NCBI GenBank assembly: GCA_020072965.1
Contig: JAIQFY010000005.1
Span: forward strand, 1 to 64,000
Direction: 5' to 3'
Source: Terriglobia bacterium
Lineage (GTDB): Bacteria; Acidobacteriota; Terriglobia; JAIQFV01
Length of the DNA stretch: 64,000 nucleotides
The notes under the pieces were generated by a model. It saw nothing but the letters and a program-made list of their open reading frames with translations, searched no databases and was not told where the DNA came from. Made by a program: the position numbers and the translations under genes. Below are positions 47,290 to 54,979 of the stretch, in pieces. Every line of letters begins with the position of its first letter. Positions within the stretch are counted from its first letter, which is position 1.

Positions 47290-48099
47290 TTGCAGTGGCG
47301 GATCAGAGGATATCATTGTGATTTGCGAACGGCAGGTTTTGTCCAGAGGCAAATTCGTCTGGCTATCACTGTCCCTAGCGCTCTTCCTGCTGCCGTCTGG
47401 CTATCACTGTCCCTAGCGCTCTTCCTGCTGCCGTCACAGATGAATTCACAGACAGGGAGCGGAGGCAATCATCAGAAGAGTGGGTTCTCTCTGTCGCAAG
47501 AGATATGGCAAGGTGTCATCTGGGGACATTCTCCCGACAAATGGGACCTGTCCCTTCTTCCCGTCGATGCCAGGAAAGGTGCTCAACAGTATATTGAGAG
47601 ATACAAGAAATTCGAATCACGCCTGAAGGCTCCAGCTGTGTCGAATAGGAAGAACCCCCGCTATGATCCAATCGTGGAGTGCATGTTTCAGGCACAAGCG
47701 GGGATGGAAAGGTCGATCGTGTCTCTGAATCGGCAAGAGATTGGGAACGAAGCAGCAGCATTCGCTCTTTTGGATCCAATTTGTTATGAATGGGAAGGCA
47801 GGAGCGAATGTCCGCTTCAAGAGGCGCATTTTGTTGAGAAGTACCTCCTGACGTTTTCTGAAACCCGGCTTAAACCATACCTTCTCATTTTTCTCATGCA
47901 TCGGTTTAAATCAGCCAGCGAGTGTATTGACATTCTCAGTTCAGAGGAAGCTCGAAGCCACATTGAACTGAAGTACCAGGAGTACTTCACAATGGCAAAG
48001 GGATTGAACGATCCATTCATTACGTATCTCGCGAATGCCATAGATCAGGCTCCTTACGCTTATACAGATTGGTGGTTGAAGGAGTCGAAAGACAGGTGA
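47290..48099 (+). CDS. Cassette 1: exported protein of unknown function, N-terminus disrupted by a duplication
   Basis: A 269-residue frame opening with TTG. Its mature part (GFSLSQEIWQGVIWGHSPDK onward, through ALLDPICYEWEGRSECPL) matches no known family; the sequence is rich in Glu, Tyr and Trp. A 38-bp tandem duplication at 47356-47435 shifts the frame. Without it, GTG 47318 (SD AGAGGA seven bases upstream) would encode a normal signal peptide, ICERQVLSRGKFVWLSLSLA then LFLLPSQM. In the present sequence that start runs out of frame, so expression would need the TTG, which has no good ribosome binding site. The gene ends 28 bp before attC1. Confidence 0.6.
   Translation: MQWRIRGYHCDLRTAGFVQRQIRLAITVPSALPAAVWLSLSLALFLLPSQMNSQTGSGGNHQKSGFSLSQEIWQGVIWGHSPDKWDLSLLPVDARKGAQQYIERYKKFESRLKAPAVSNRKNPRYDPIVECMFQAQAGMERSIVSLNRQEIGNEAAAFALLDPICYEWEGRSECPLQEAHFVEKYLLTFSETRLKPYLLIFLMHRFKSASECIDILSSEEARSHIELKYQEYFTMAKGLNDPFITYLANAIDQAPYAYTDWWLKESKDR
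47356..47435 (+). repeat. 38-bp frameshifting tandem duplication
   Basis: Two perfect adjacent 38-bp copies (47356-47393 and 47394-47431, unit starting CGTCTGGCTATCACTGTCCC) plus four further bases of a third. The unit is not a multiple of three and lies in the signal-peptide coding part of the cassette 1 gene. Confidence 0.93.
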
Positions 48100-48126
48100 A
48101 TTGAAGGCATCCTCATGTCTGGAAAT

Positions 48127-48201
48127 GCCTAACCCGCGCGTGCACCCGGCCGGCGCAAAGAGCAAAAGCGCGCCGGGCGGGTGACGCGCCGGGCGTTCGG
48201 C
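48127..48201 (+). other. attC1
   Basis: R'' GCCTAAC (48127-48133), R' GTTCGGC (48195-48201). The arms CGCGTGCACCCGGCCGGCGC and GCGCCGGGCGGGTGACGCGC pair with the extra unpaired G bases typical of attC bottom strands. The cleavage point is between 48195 and 48196. It ends cassette 1 and opens cassette 2. Confidence 0.9.
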
Positions 48202-48272
48202 GGACAAGCGGTCCAAGAGGAGGACTCCTTCTGGACCGGTATGAAGGTGCTCGATCGATTCTGGAGGTGCAC

Positions 48273-48749
48273 ATGAGACGTCGGGCTTTGGTAGTTCTGG
48301 CACTGGCAGTGTTGGCACTCTGGGCACAGTCTACCGTGGCAGAAGGCGGAAAGACGTTTTCGGAGCAGGACTTTGAGGTCGTGCTCGGCTTCTTCAGTGG
48401 CGGCGGAACTTGGACGTTCCGGCTAGCGCCGCCGACTGCTCCCGAGAAGGAGACGACCTGGAAAGTGTTGGTTCTGCGACCCAGTGGATCCACGAAGACC
48501 TCGTTCCAACTGGGTGCGACGGAGCTCGGGCCTAAGTCGACGATCGCCTCCGCCCAGAAAGTCCTTGATCTATACTCCGCGGACCGAGCGACGATAGTCG
48601 AATTCTTGCGCCGGTATGCCGACCGGATCGACAAGACAGGATTTGAGGCACAGCTGGTTGCTATGCCGCCTGTGAAGCAGGGCGCGCGTGTACCGATCAA
48701 GGCAGCGGTACGACTGACAAAGCAGGGTCTCTTGGATCTTCTCAAATAG
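48273..48749 (+). CDS. Cassette 2: small exported protein
   Basis: A 158-residue protein starting MRRRALVVLALAVLALWAQS, an obvious signal peptide cleaved near VAEGG. The mature part (TFSEQDFEVVLGFFSGGGTW, then DKTGFEAQLVAMPPVKQG) is not a family I recognise. ATG 48273 has GGAGG five bases upstream; a GTG two codons earlier is less likely. It occupies cassette 2 (48196-48892) with the attC2 site 47 bp after the stop. Confidence 0.65.
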   Translation: MRRRALVVLALAVLALWAQSTVAEGGKTFSEQDFEVVLGFFSGGGTWTFRLAPPTAPEKETTWKVLVLRPSGSTKTSFQLGATELGPKSTIASAQKVLDLYSADRATIVEFLRRYADRIDKTGFEAQLVAMPPVKQGARVPIKAAVRLTKQGLLDLLK

Positions 48750-48796
48750 AATGTCTTCGGCTACTGCTGCCTAGCGGCCGGCCTGTTCGTCAAGCC

Positions 48797-48898
48797 GCCG
48801 AACTCCGCGCTGCACCGGACGCGAACCGCGTCACCGTTCTGCCGAAAGTCATACTTCATGGCGTGCGGTTCGCGCCGGTGAGCGCTGATACGTTCGAC
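48797..48898 (+). other. attC2
   Basis: R'' GCCGAAC (48797-48803) is the complement of the core TTCGGC at the start of cassette 2 (48196). R' GTTCGAC is at 48892-48898. The long arms GCGCTGCACCGGACGCGAAC and GTTCGCGCCGGTGAGCGC pair with extrahelical G and A residues. Confidence 0.85.
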
Positions 48899-49027
48899 CA
48901 ACGAGAACCATGAACCGAACACGTGAAGGTGAGACACGCGCGTCGAAATCGGCGTGTCGGCCTAGTAGCTGTGCGCGGCCAGTGCAACGTATCTGAGACT
49001 AGGCTAGATGACCGGGGGGGCGTTTGT

Positions 49028-49687
49028 ATGAAGAGGATCGCGTGCCTAATGGCTGTCTCTTGGGTCCTTGCCATGCCGACACACGCCGCGCAGGCTTCGC
49101 GCCAGGGCATCTCTGAGGACATCCCTGTGGAAGATCTGGTGCGATGGGATACGAGCAGCCGGATCCGCAACCAAGACGGCGACATCTTGACGGTCGTCAG
49201 CGTGAGGAGTGGCAAGTTGGACTTCTCGCGACCAGACGGGCAGACCAGAAACGACTTCCTAAAGTCACTCTATGCGAAGGGGGTCAGGCAGGTCTTTGCG
49301 CCGTTCGTGAGCAAGCTTGAGATCGACGCACAGGGACGACTGCTCCTGAACATCAGCCTCAACGAGGGTGTGGGCCAGGCTCTAAAAGAGACAGAGGATG
49401 GATTCGATCTCGTCAACGCTGTTGGCTCGCAACTCCTCGATCGTCAGGGCCGCCTCCTAGCAACGGTGAGCACCGTCGATCGTGATGCTGCCCTCACGCT
49501 GCCGCAAGGCGAAACGCTCGAGTCCGCATACGCGTCGGGCCTCCGTATCTTCTACTATCGCGCCCGATACTTCGATGAACGGACCCAGCCAACCCCCGTT
49601 ACGGCACCCGGAACACGCCGACCGGCGGACATGGCTGCGGTCCAACTGGTTCGGGATCCGGCCGGAAAGGTCGTACTCAAGCGATAG
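49028..49687 (+). CDS. Cassette 3: exported protein of unknown function
   Basis: A 219-residue protein with a signal peptide (MKRIACLMAVSWVLAMPTHA, cleavage near AAQAS) and no recognised domain. Sequence blocks are VRWDTSSRIRNQDGDILTVV and VRSGKLDFSRPDGQTR, plus a repeated theme LLDRQGRLLATVSTVDRDAAL with LRIFYYRARYF. ATG 49028 was chosen because it begins the signal peptide; an upstream frame extension overlaps attC2. The cassette's own attC (expected R'' GTCGAAC) is not visible downstream; an IS lies 88 bp after the stop. Confidence 0.6.
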   Translation: MKRIACLMAVSWVLAMPTHAAQASRQGISEDIPVEDLVRWDTSSRIRNQDGDILTVVSVRSGKLDFSRPDGQTRNDFLKSLYAKGVRQVFAPFVSKLEIDAQGRLLLNISLNEGVGQALKETEDGFDLVNAVGSQLLDRQGRLLATVSTVDRDAALTLPQGETLESAYASGLRIFYYRARYFDERTQPTPVTAPGTRRPADMAAVQLVRDPAGKVVLKR

Positions 49688-49775
49688 GGTGTCTTCCGCA
49701 TGCTACGCGTACCTCGGGTTCCGGTTCGTGGTGTCCAGGTGCGAGCTGAGCAGCCGGGGAGATCGGTAACAGATT

Positions 49776-51030
49776 GGTCCGGGGACATGGGTGACACTTT
49801 TACCCGTCCTTGAGTTCTTCCCAGGTGGTCCTCGATTCGGAGAGTCCTTTCGTTGAAGCGCCCGAGTCTGAGGGGACCGAAGTATACGTCCCAGAGGTCG
49901 TTGTCGATTTCCTCGAGACCAACGTATTCGCCTCCGAGAGTGTGAGTGACGTTGACCCACTCGCGGTTCCAGTGGATTCCTCCGTTGCGGCTGACGAGGC
50001 GCACCTCGTAGTGGGCCGGGTAGTCGATGGAGGGAAGCTTCGGAGGCATTTTCGGAGGGGAAGAGCCGTACCGGGAGGCAGGCGTCTCCTGGTTGAGGGC
50101 TTCGTGCGGACGTTGCTGGTTGTACTCCTCTCGGAACTGGTTAAAGCGTCGCTGCTGGCTGGAGAGGTTGCCGCAGGGCGGATGAGTCGTCTCGGCTTTG
50201 AGGGTTCGGTGCATCCGTTCGTGTCGTCCATTCTGCTCAGGGTGGGCCGGCTCGATCAGCTCAGGGTAGATGCCCAGACGGATCCACCAGACCGATAGCA
50301 GGGACAGCCGGCCCAGCGCCGTGGTGGCGAAGGGGACGCCGTTGTCGGTGCGGATGATTCTTGGAAGACGTGTTCCTGGAAGAGACGCAGAAACACGGGG
50401 CGGGAGGCCGAGTGCCTGGTCGAGAACAGTCCCTGGCAGCCGAGCAGGAAGCGGCTATAGCCGTCGGCCACGGTCAGGGGATGGCAGTAGAGCCCGTCAC
50501 GGGTACGGAAGTGGCCCTTGAAGTCCGCCGTCCAGATCTCGTTGGGAGCCCGCATGAGGGTGTCGGGTCTGCCGGGGTGGCCCAGGCGGGGTCGTCGGCG
50601 AGACTTTGGGACCAGACCGTGGCGTTTGAGAATGTCGCAAGTGGTGCTGCGGGCAGGCCATTCCCAATGGGGGTGGCTTCGGGAGACAATCTTCAACAGC
50701 TTCTTGGCTCCCCAGCGGGGATGCCGCCGGCGAGCCTCGAGCAGAGCCTCGGTGACCTCGGAAGGAGTCTGATGAGGACAGGCGTGGGGGCGCCGGGACA
50801 AGTCCGGCAGGCCAGTGGGTCCTTCGGTCTCGTACCGATCGATCCACTTGTACCCGGTCTTGCGGCTGATCCTGTACCGGTCACAGAGCTCCGCGACACT
50901 CAACAGCTCACGCTGGTAATCGCCGATAAACCGCACCTTCTCATCCATGGCTGACGTCTCGCTCCACGGCATCGGGGCACCTCCTCAGGCTGCCCCAGTC
51001 TCTCGAAACTGTCACCCATGTCCCCGGACC
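49776..51030 (-). mobile_element. IS481-type insertion sequence with 25-bp terminal inverted repeats
   Basis: Terminal inverted repeats: 49776-49800 (GGTCCGGGGACATGGGTGAC, then ACTTTT) and 51006-51030, matching at 24 of 25 positions. Length is 1255 bp, with one transposase on the minus strand. No direct target duplication is visible at the ends (AGATT left, GTACC right). It sits between the end of cassette 3 and attC4. Confidence 0.9.
49800..50972 (-). pseudogene. IS481-family transposase, frameshifted
   Basis: N-terminal helix-turn-helix (VRFIGDYQRELLSVAELCDR then GYKWIDRYETEGPTGL), then the DDE core beginning IWTADFKGHF and LTVADGYSRFLL. Near 50360 the frame shifts by one: the continuation reads RTDNGVPFATTALGR, then the EPAHPEQNGRHERMHRTL block in a second frame. 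That second frame runs on without a stop through the left terminal repeat, so the C-terminus is also abnormal. Activity is unlikely. Confidence 0.82.
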
Positions 51031-51043
51031 GTACCAAGTCCGC

Positions 51044-51100
51044 GCCTAACCCGCGGTTGCAGCGGACGCCTTCGGCGCCGCTGAGCCGCAAGCGTTAGGT
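51044..51100 (+). other. attC4
   Basis: R'' GCCTAAC (51044-51050) and R' GTTAGGT (51094-51100). Arms TTGCAGCGGACGCC and GGCGCCGCTGAGCCGCAA pair around TTC; a short, classical attC of 57 bp. The matching cassette start (TTAGGC) upstream is not found, so the owner cassette is truncated or was rearranged when the IS inserted. Confidence 0.88.
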
Positions 51101-51113
51101 GGACTTCAATAGA

Positions 51114-51623
51114 ATGAGAGGCATTCCTACACTTTTTTTGGTTGTTGTCTTGTGCGTGCTTCCTCCCACGCTCTCAGCCACAGCTGCCTCTTCCGAGAAG
51201 CCTGCAGATAGGATTTTGGTTGAGAAGTCGGCTCGGAGGCTCAGTCTGCTTCGGGGAGGGACGGTAATTAAGACGTATAAGGTGGCCTTAGGAGGTCAGC
51301 CGGTAGGGCCCAAGGTGTGTCAAGGCGATAAGCGGACACCCGAAGGGAAGTACGTAATCGACGGGCGCAATAAGAATAGTCATTATCATTGGTCCCTACA
51401 TGTCTCTTACCCGAACTCGGAAGATCGCGCCAATGCAAAGAAGAGAGGATGTAACCCTGGTGGCGACATTTATATCCATGGATTGCCGAATGGGTATAAC
51501 TGGGCGGGCATCGTGCATACCGCTTACGACTGGACGCTCGGTTGTATCGCCGTGAGAGATCAAGAAATTGAGGAGATTTGGGGTTTGGTTCCGAATGGTA
51601 CGGCCGTTGAAATTAAACCCTAG
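51114..51623 (+). CDS. Cassette: exported L,D-transpeptidase (YkuD domain)
   Basis: A 169-residue exported protein. Signal peptide MRGIPTLFLVVVLCVLPPTL to SATAAS; YkuD catalytic domain from about residue 35 (RILVEKSARRLSLLRGGTVI) with the active-site pattern DIYIHGLP and DWTLGCIAVRD (His and nucleophile Cys). Such enzymes cross-link peptidoglycan or attach lipoproteins to it, in the periplasm, and resist many beta-lactams. The frame is open to a GTG at 51099 that overlaps attC4; ATG 51114 gives a normal signal peptide. It lies in a cassette starting TTAGGT at 51095, with R'' ACCTAAC at 51632, eight bp after the stop. Confidence 0.85.
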   Translation: MRGIPTLFLVVVLCVLPPTLSATAASSEKPADRILVEKSARRLSLLRGGTVIKTYKVALGGQPVGPKVCQGDKRTPEGKYVIDGRNKNSHYHWSLHVSYPNSEDRANAKKRGCNPGGDIYIHGLPNGYNWAGIVHTAYDWTLGCIAVRDQEIEEIWGLVPNGTAVEIKP

Positions 51624-51631
51624 CCGTCGCC

Positions 51632-51649
51632 ACCTAACCCGCGCGTGCA
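51632..51649 (+). other. attC5, left part, interrupted by a group II intron
   Basis: R'' ACCTAAC (51632-51638) is the exact complement of the R' core of attC4 (GTTAGGT) that opens this cassette. CCGCGCGTGCA follows, and then the intron begins. The right half with R' is not found after the intron. Confidence 0.75.
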
Positions 51650-52385
51650 GTGCGCCGTGAAAAGGCGGCGATCTTCAGTGGGTGCAAATCCCATCCGCCA
51701 ACTGTCGCTCCAGCCGGTAGCAACCGGGGCAGCCGTGGAAGCAATGAAGCGGTTGAAGCCTCCGGTGGAATGAGGTCACCTTGGGTGACCCAGCGAGCAG
51801 GCAGGCCGTAACGTGAGTAAACGCTGAGCAGGCCTCGAAAAGGGTAATGCAGGAGCCGACCTGGCTGCACAACAGGGAAGGCCGACGGGGCGGGGGGAAG
51901 ACGAGCGAAATCCCCTGGACCTCCTGCCGGGGTAGTGGCGACGGCATGCAGGCACAGGGAGATCGATCGCAACACGGGAAACCCCAGCGGAGATCGCCGT
52001 AAGGATCAACCGGCACCTCGGGAGAGGCAGGCCGGGCCGTCTGGGGTGACGGAGAGGCCCGTAGTACACGTGAAACCGCGTCATGGTGGTGGAGGGAAGG
52101 GGCCTCAGTTCGAGGAGCATGTCGAAAGAAGCGAGGGCGCGGAGAGTGGTGTAACCCTAAGAACTCCGGACACGGTCCAGAAGCTTCAGACGGCATGGCA
52201 TGCCCAACCCATGAATCCTCGTCCGAGACCTGGATGCGGGAAATCCGCACGTCCAGTTCGATGAGCGAGATGTGGAAACGGAGCATGGCCGAGCTAGTGA
52301 GGCATCGGCAGACGAAAGGGCCGGACACAGATAGGCTCTGCCTAAACCCCCGCGCCACATCTCGACTCTACCCCGGCATGCGAGG
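51650..52385 (+). mobile_element. Group II intron lacking its reverse-transcriptase ORF (attC-associated type)
   Basis: It starts with GTGCGCCGTGAAAAGGCGG, the group II 5' end (GUGYG), followed by GGGTGCAAATCCCATCCGCC, AGCCGGTAGCAACCGGGGC and GGCCGTAACGTGAGTAAACG, sequences I recognise from attC-associated group IIC introns. Near the 3' end (about 52224-52260) is a domain V-like hairpin CCTGGATGCGG-GAAAT-CCGCACGTCCAG. GAGATGTGG (52267-52275) can pair with CCACATCTC near 52360. There is no open frame for a reverse transcriptase in ~735 bp, so the intron cannot move alone. The 3' boundary is approximate. Confidence 0.72.
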
Positions 52386-52394
52386 AAGAGGTCC

Positions 52395-53462
52395 ATGAGA
52401 CACACGCGCATCATCGTCACTCACTACGGGGGGCCCGATGCACTTCGGGTGGTTGAAGAAGAGTGCCCCGAACCGAAGGATGGTGAAGTGCGGGTGAGAG
52501 TGCTGGCCGCGGGCGTCTCCTTGCCCGACACAATGGCGCGCGAGGGCGTTCATCCCGAAACGCCTCCTGTGCCCTTCACGCCGGGGTGGGATCTGGTCGG
52601 CGTGGTGGATCGGCTCGGAGACGGTATCTCTGGAATCGAACTAGGCCAGATAGTTGCCGCGATGCCGATCAGCGGTGCTTACGCGGAGTTCGTTTGCCTG
52701 CCGCAACGTGACCTGATTCCGGTGCCGTCCGGGCTGGACCCCGCCGAGGCTGTGAGCCTCGTGCTGAACTACATCACGGCGTACCAGATGCTGTATCGTT
52801 CCGCTAAGGTCAAACCGGGCCAGCGCGTGCTGATTCACGGCGCGGCAGGCGGGGTCGGCTCGGCACTCTTGCAGCTTGGCCGCCTCGCCGGGCTGGAGAT
52901 GTACGGAACCTGTTCATTACGAGGGGCGCAAGCCGTTTCCGACCTAGGCGGTATCCCAATTGACTACCAGTATCAGGACTTCGTGAAAGAAATTCACCGC
53001 CTCACGGGCGAGGGCGTGGACGCCGTCTTTGACCCCATCGGTGGTACCCACATGTGGCATTCCCGCAAGGCTCTCCGTCCTGGCGGGAGGGTGGTCGGCT
53101 ACGGCCTTATTTCATCGCTACGTGGGGAGGGATTGGCTTCAGGTCGTCCAGGTCGTCGTCAACGTTTTCGTGGAACCGCTATCTTTGGGTTGTACGTCGT
53201 CGGCGGCTGGCTTCTCCCGGGCCGGAAACGGGTGGTCCCCTACAGCATCCAGTGGCTCAAACGGCGGAAACCGGCATTGTTTCGAAACGATTTGATCGCT
53301 TTGCTGGGCCTCCTTCAACAGAAAAAGATCAAGCCGATCATCGCGCAGCGATTTCCTCTTGCCGAGGCAAGACACGCGCAGGAATTGCTCGGGAAGGGAG
53401 GCGTCATAGGCAAGATCGTGCTGGTGTGCAACGGGTCCTCGCTTGAGTCAGGAGCGGCGTAA
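52395..53462 (+). CDS. Cassette: zinc-independent medium-chain dehydrogenase (quinone oxidoreductase-like)
   Basis: A 355-residue MDR-superfamily oxidoreductase. The GroES-like half has YGGPDALRVVEEECPEPKDGEVRVRV and the VSLPDTMAREGVHPETPPVPFTPG block without the zinc-binding Cys and His, as in NADPH:quinone reductases. The nucleotide-binding motif GQRVLIHGAAGGVGSALLQL is clear, and GVDAVFDPIGGTH fits. It probably reduces quinones or enones with NADPH in the cytoplasm. Its TAA stop lies inside the R'' box of attC6, as is common for cassette genes. Confidence 0.85.
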   Translation: MRHTRIIVTHYGGPDALRVVEEECPEPKDGEVRVRVLAAGVSLPDTMAREGVHPETPPVPFTPGWDLVGVVDRLGDGISGIELGQIVAAMPISGAYAEFVCLPQRDLIPVPSGLDPAEAVSLVLNYITAYQMLYRSAKVKPGQRVLIHGAAGGVGSALLQLGRLAGLEMYGTCSLRGAQAVSDLGGIPIDYQYQDFVKEIHRLTGEGVDAVFDPIGGTHMWHSRKALRPGGRVVGYGLISSLRGEGLASGRPGRRQRFRGTAIFGLYVVGGWLLPGRKRVVPYSIQWLKRRKPALFRNDLIALLGLLQQKKIKPIIAQRFPLAEARHAQELLGKGGVIGKIVLVCNGSSLESGAA

Positions 53463-53523
53463 CCGGGGCATGCCCCCGATCCGCCAAAAAACTGGCGGAT
53501 GGGTGACGCGCCAGACGTTAGGG
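53457..53523 (+). other. attC6
   Basis: R'' GCGTAAC (53457-53463, overlapping the stop of the oxidoreductase), R' GTTAGGG (53517-53523). The arms GCATGCCCCCGATCCGCC and GGCGGATGGGTGACGCGC pair around AAAAAACT. Confidence 0.78.
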
Positions 53524-53618
53524 GCACTCCATCGAATGTTGCACCACGGCTGGCTCTTGGTCCTTGATCTTTGTCATCCTTAATGATACGTTTAATTGTA
53601 CTGTTGGAGGTGAGATTA

Positions 53619-53894
53619 ATGAGCAAACTGCCGCATATCATCCCGATCACTGATCTACGCCAGGATGCCGCGAATGTGCTAAGGCGCGTCCGGGAATCCA
53701 AGGAGCCCATCTTCATTACACAGCGGGGCCGGGCCGCAGCCGTGATCCAGAGTACAGAGGCCTACGAGCGGGGCGAGCATGACCGCGACATGCTCCGCAT
53801 GTTGGCGCGGGGAGACAAGGAAATTGCGGCTGCAGAAGGATATGATCTCGCATCGGTCCTTGTGGAGGCCGACGCACTCCTCAAGGAAGATTGA
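53619..53894 (+). CDS. Cassette: Phd/YefM-type antitoxin
   Basis: A 91-residue antitoxin. Its N-terminus HIIPITDLRQDAANVLRRVR with KEPIFITQRGRAAAVIQS is the Phd/YefM DNA-binding fold; the C-terminal helix (MLARGDKEIAAAEGYDLASV) would wrap the toxin. ATG 53619 has GGAGG eight bases upstream. The toxin gene starts three bases after its stop. It lies in the same cassette (53518-54267) as the toxin. Confidence 0.88.
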   Translation: MSKLPHIIPITDLRQDAANVLRRVRESKEPIFITQRGRAAAVIQSTEAYERGEHDRDMLRMLARGDKEIAAAEGYDLASVLVEADALLKED

Positions 53895-53897
53895 GCG

Positions 53898-54200
53898 GTG
53901 AAGGTTTTATTCACCCCGACAGCAAGGGCCCAGTTTCTTGCGGCGCTGGATGTCATACGCCGGGACAATCCGTCCGCCGCTCGGCGTTTTCGCCGACGGG
54001 CGGAGACTCTCCTGAGGCGGCTAGTGAAGTTCCCCCATTCCGGAAGAGTCATTCCCGAGTTCCCTGATCTGCCACAACGGGAGGTTATCGTGTCACCCTA
54101 TCGTTTCTTTTATCGAACGGTGGGGAGCACGGTTTGGATTGTTGCGGTTTGGCACGGGGCCCAGCTTCCAGATGAGTCAGACAAGGCTGGAGGCCCCTAA
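53898..54200 (+). CDS. Cassette: ParE/RelE-type toxin
   Basis: A 100-residue toxin of the ParE/RelE superfamily: VLFTPTARAQFLAALDVIRR, then LRRLVKFPHSGRVIPEFP, then REVIVSPYRFFYRTVG and WIVAVWHGAQ. It begins with GTG 53898, coupled to the antitoxin. It either inhibits gyrase (ParE) or cleaves mRNA at ribosomes (RelE). The TAA stop falls in the R'' box of attC7. Toxin-antitoxin cassettes are known to stabilise large integron arrays. Confidence 0.87.
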   Translation: MKVLFTPTARAQFLAALDVIRRDNPSAARRFRRRAETLLRRLVKFPHSGRVIPEFPDLPQREVIVSPYRFFYRTVGSTVWIVAVWHGAQLPDESDKAGGP

Positions 54201-54273
54201 CCTGCACTTGCACCCGCCCGGCGCATGACCCAAGAGCGCGCCGGACAGGTGACACGCCAGACGGTCGTTCGGC
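54195..54273 (+). other. attC7
   Basis: R'' CCCTAAC (54195-54201) is the exact complement of the core GTTAGGG opening this cassette. R' GTTCGGC at 54267-54273. Arms TGCACCCGCCCGGCGC and GCGCGCCGGACAGGTGACAC pair with unpaired bases. Confidence 0.88.
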
Positions 54274-54288
54274 AGGAAGGAAATCAAG

Positions 54289-54879
54289 ATGAATGTGAAG
54301 TTGGTCGTCATCGCCGCATTCGTCATCGCGTCTTCTGCTGCCGTGCTTGCGGACGACGAAGCTGGGAACCGCCCCGTCGTCAGGTCGTCGGAAAACGGGA
54401 GCGTGTACGCTAAGAGCGTGCCAGAGGAAAACTATGGGCAGAAGGGGAAGACGAGCGTATTCAGTGTGGGCGCTGATCGCGATACCTTGATTTGTGAGTA
54501 CGAATGGTACGCAAACACAATCTATATCGGAGGAGCCGGCGAGCAGACGCTGATTCGGTTCGGCCCTTGGCAGCGAGGACGCAAACCACAAAAGGACCAT
54601 CTCGCCCTGGGGACATACCGCAACGGGAGGACGGTTAGAGAATATTCCACGGCGGAAATGGAGAGGTTGGGGAGCGGGCTGTCCACGAGCGTTTCCCACT
54701 ACACCATCTTTCGGCGACACCTGGGGTTCCGATGGCTGAAAGGAAACAGTTACGTATACGAAGTTGAAGGAGTAAGCGGAAAGGTCTTCACCATCGAGTT
54801 GGAGACTGGATCACTCACAGAGAAGCCTGCCGAACCATCGGCTGGAGGCGACGTGGGAAGCCGCGCCCCTCAGCCTTGA
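54289..54879 (+). CDS. Cassette 8: exported protein of unknown function
   Basis: A 196-residue protein with the signal peptide MNVKLVVIAAFVIASSAAVL (cleaved near ADDEA). The mature part (GADRDTLICEYEWYANTIYI, FRRHLGFRWLKGNSYVYEVE) is rich in aromatic residues and beta-strands but not a known family to me. An AGGAAGG ribosome binding site is well spaced. The gene starts 15 bp after attC7. Confidence 0.65.
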   Translation: MNVKLVVIAAFVIASSAAVLADDEAGNRPVVRSSENGSVYAKSVPEENYGQKGKTSVFSVGADRDTLICEYEWYANTIYIGGAGEQTLIRFGPWQRGRKPQKDHLALGTYRNGRTVREYSTAEMERLGSGLSTSVSHYTIFRRHLGFRWLKGNSYVYEVEGVSGKVFTIELETGSLTEKPAEPSAGGDVGSRAPQP

Positions 54880-54979
54880 CGTTCGCGGACCTGGCGTGTT
54901 AAATCGCGTCGATCTGAGAGAGTAATACCAGAAAGTCGGTCGTTCTGCGATCAGGGTTTTCCGGAACGAGCCGGTATCC

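Noticed and set aside
49810-50954. Plus-strand frames opposite the transposase
   Set aside because: They lie entirely inside the IS on the strand opposite a clear IS481 transposase and show no family match.
53518-53618. Longer antitoxin start at 53571
   Set aside because: The extra 16 residues are not antitoxin-like, and ATG 53619 has a strong GGAGG at correct spacing.
54880-54979. An extra attC between the two genes of cassette 8
   Set aside because: GTGTTAAATC looks core-like, but no complementary partner box or paired arms could be found.
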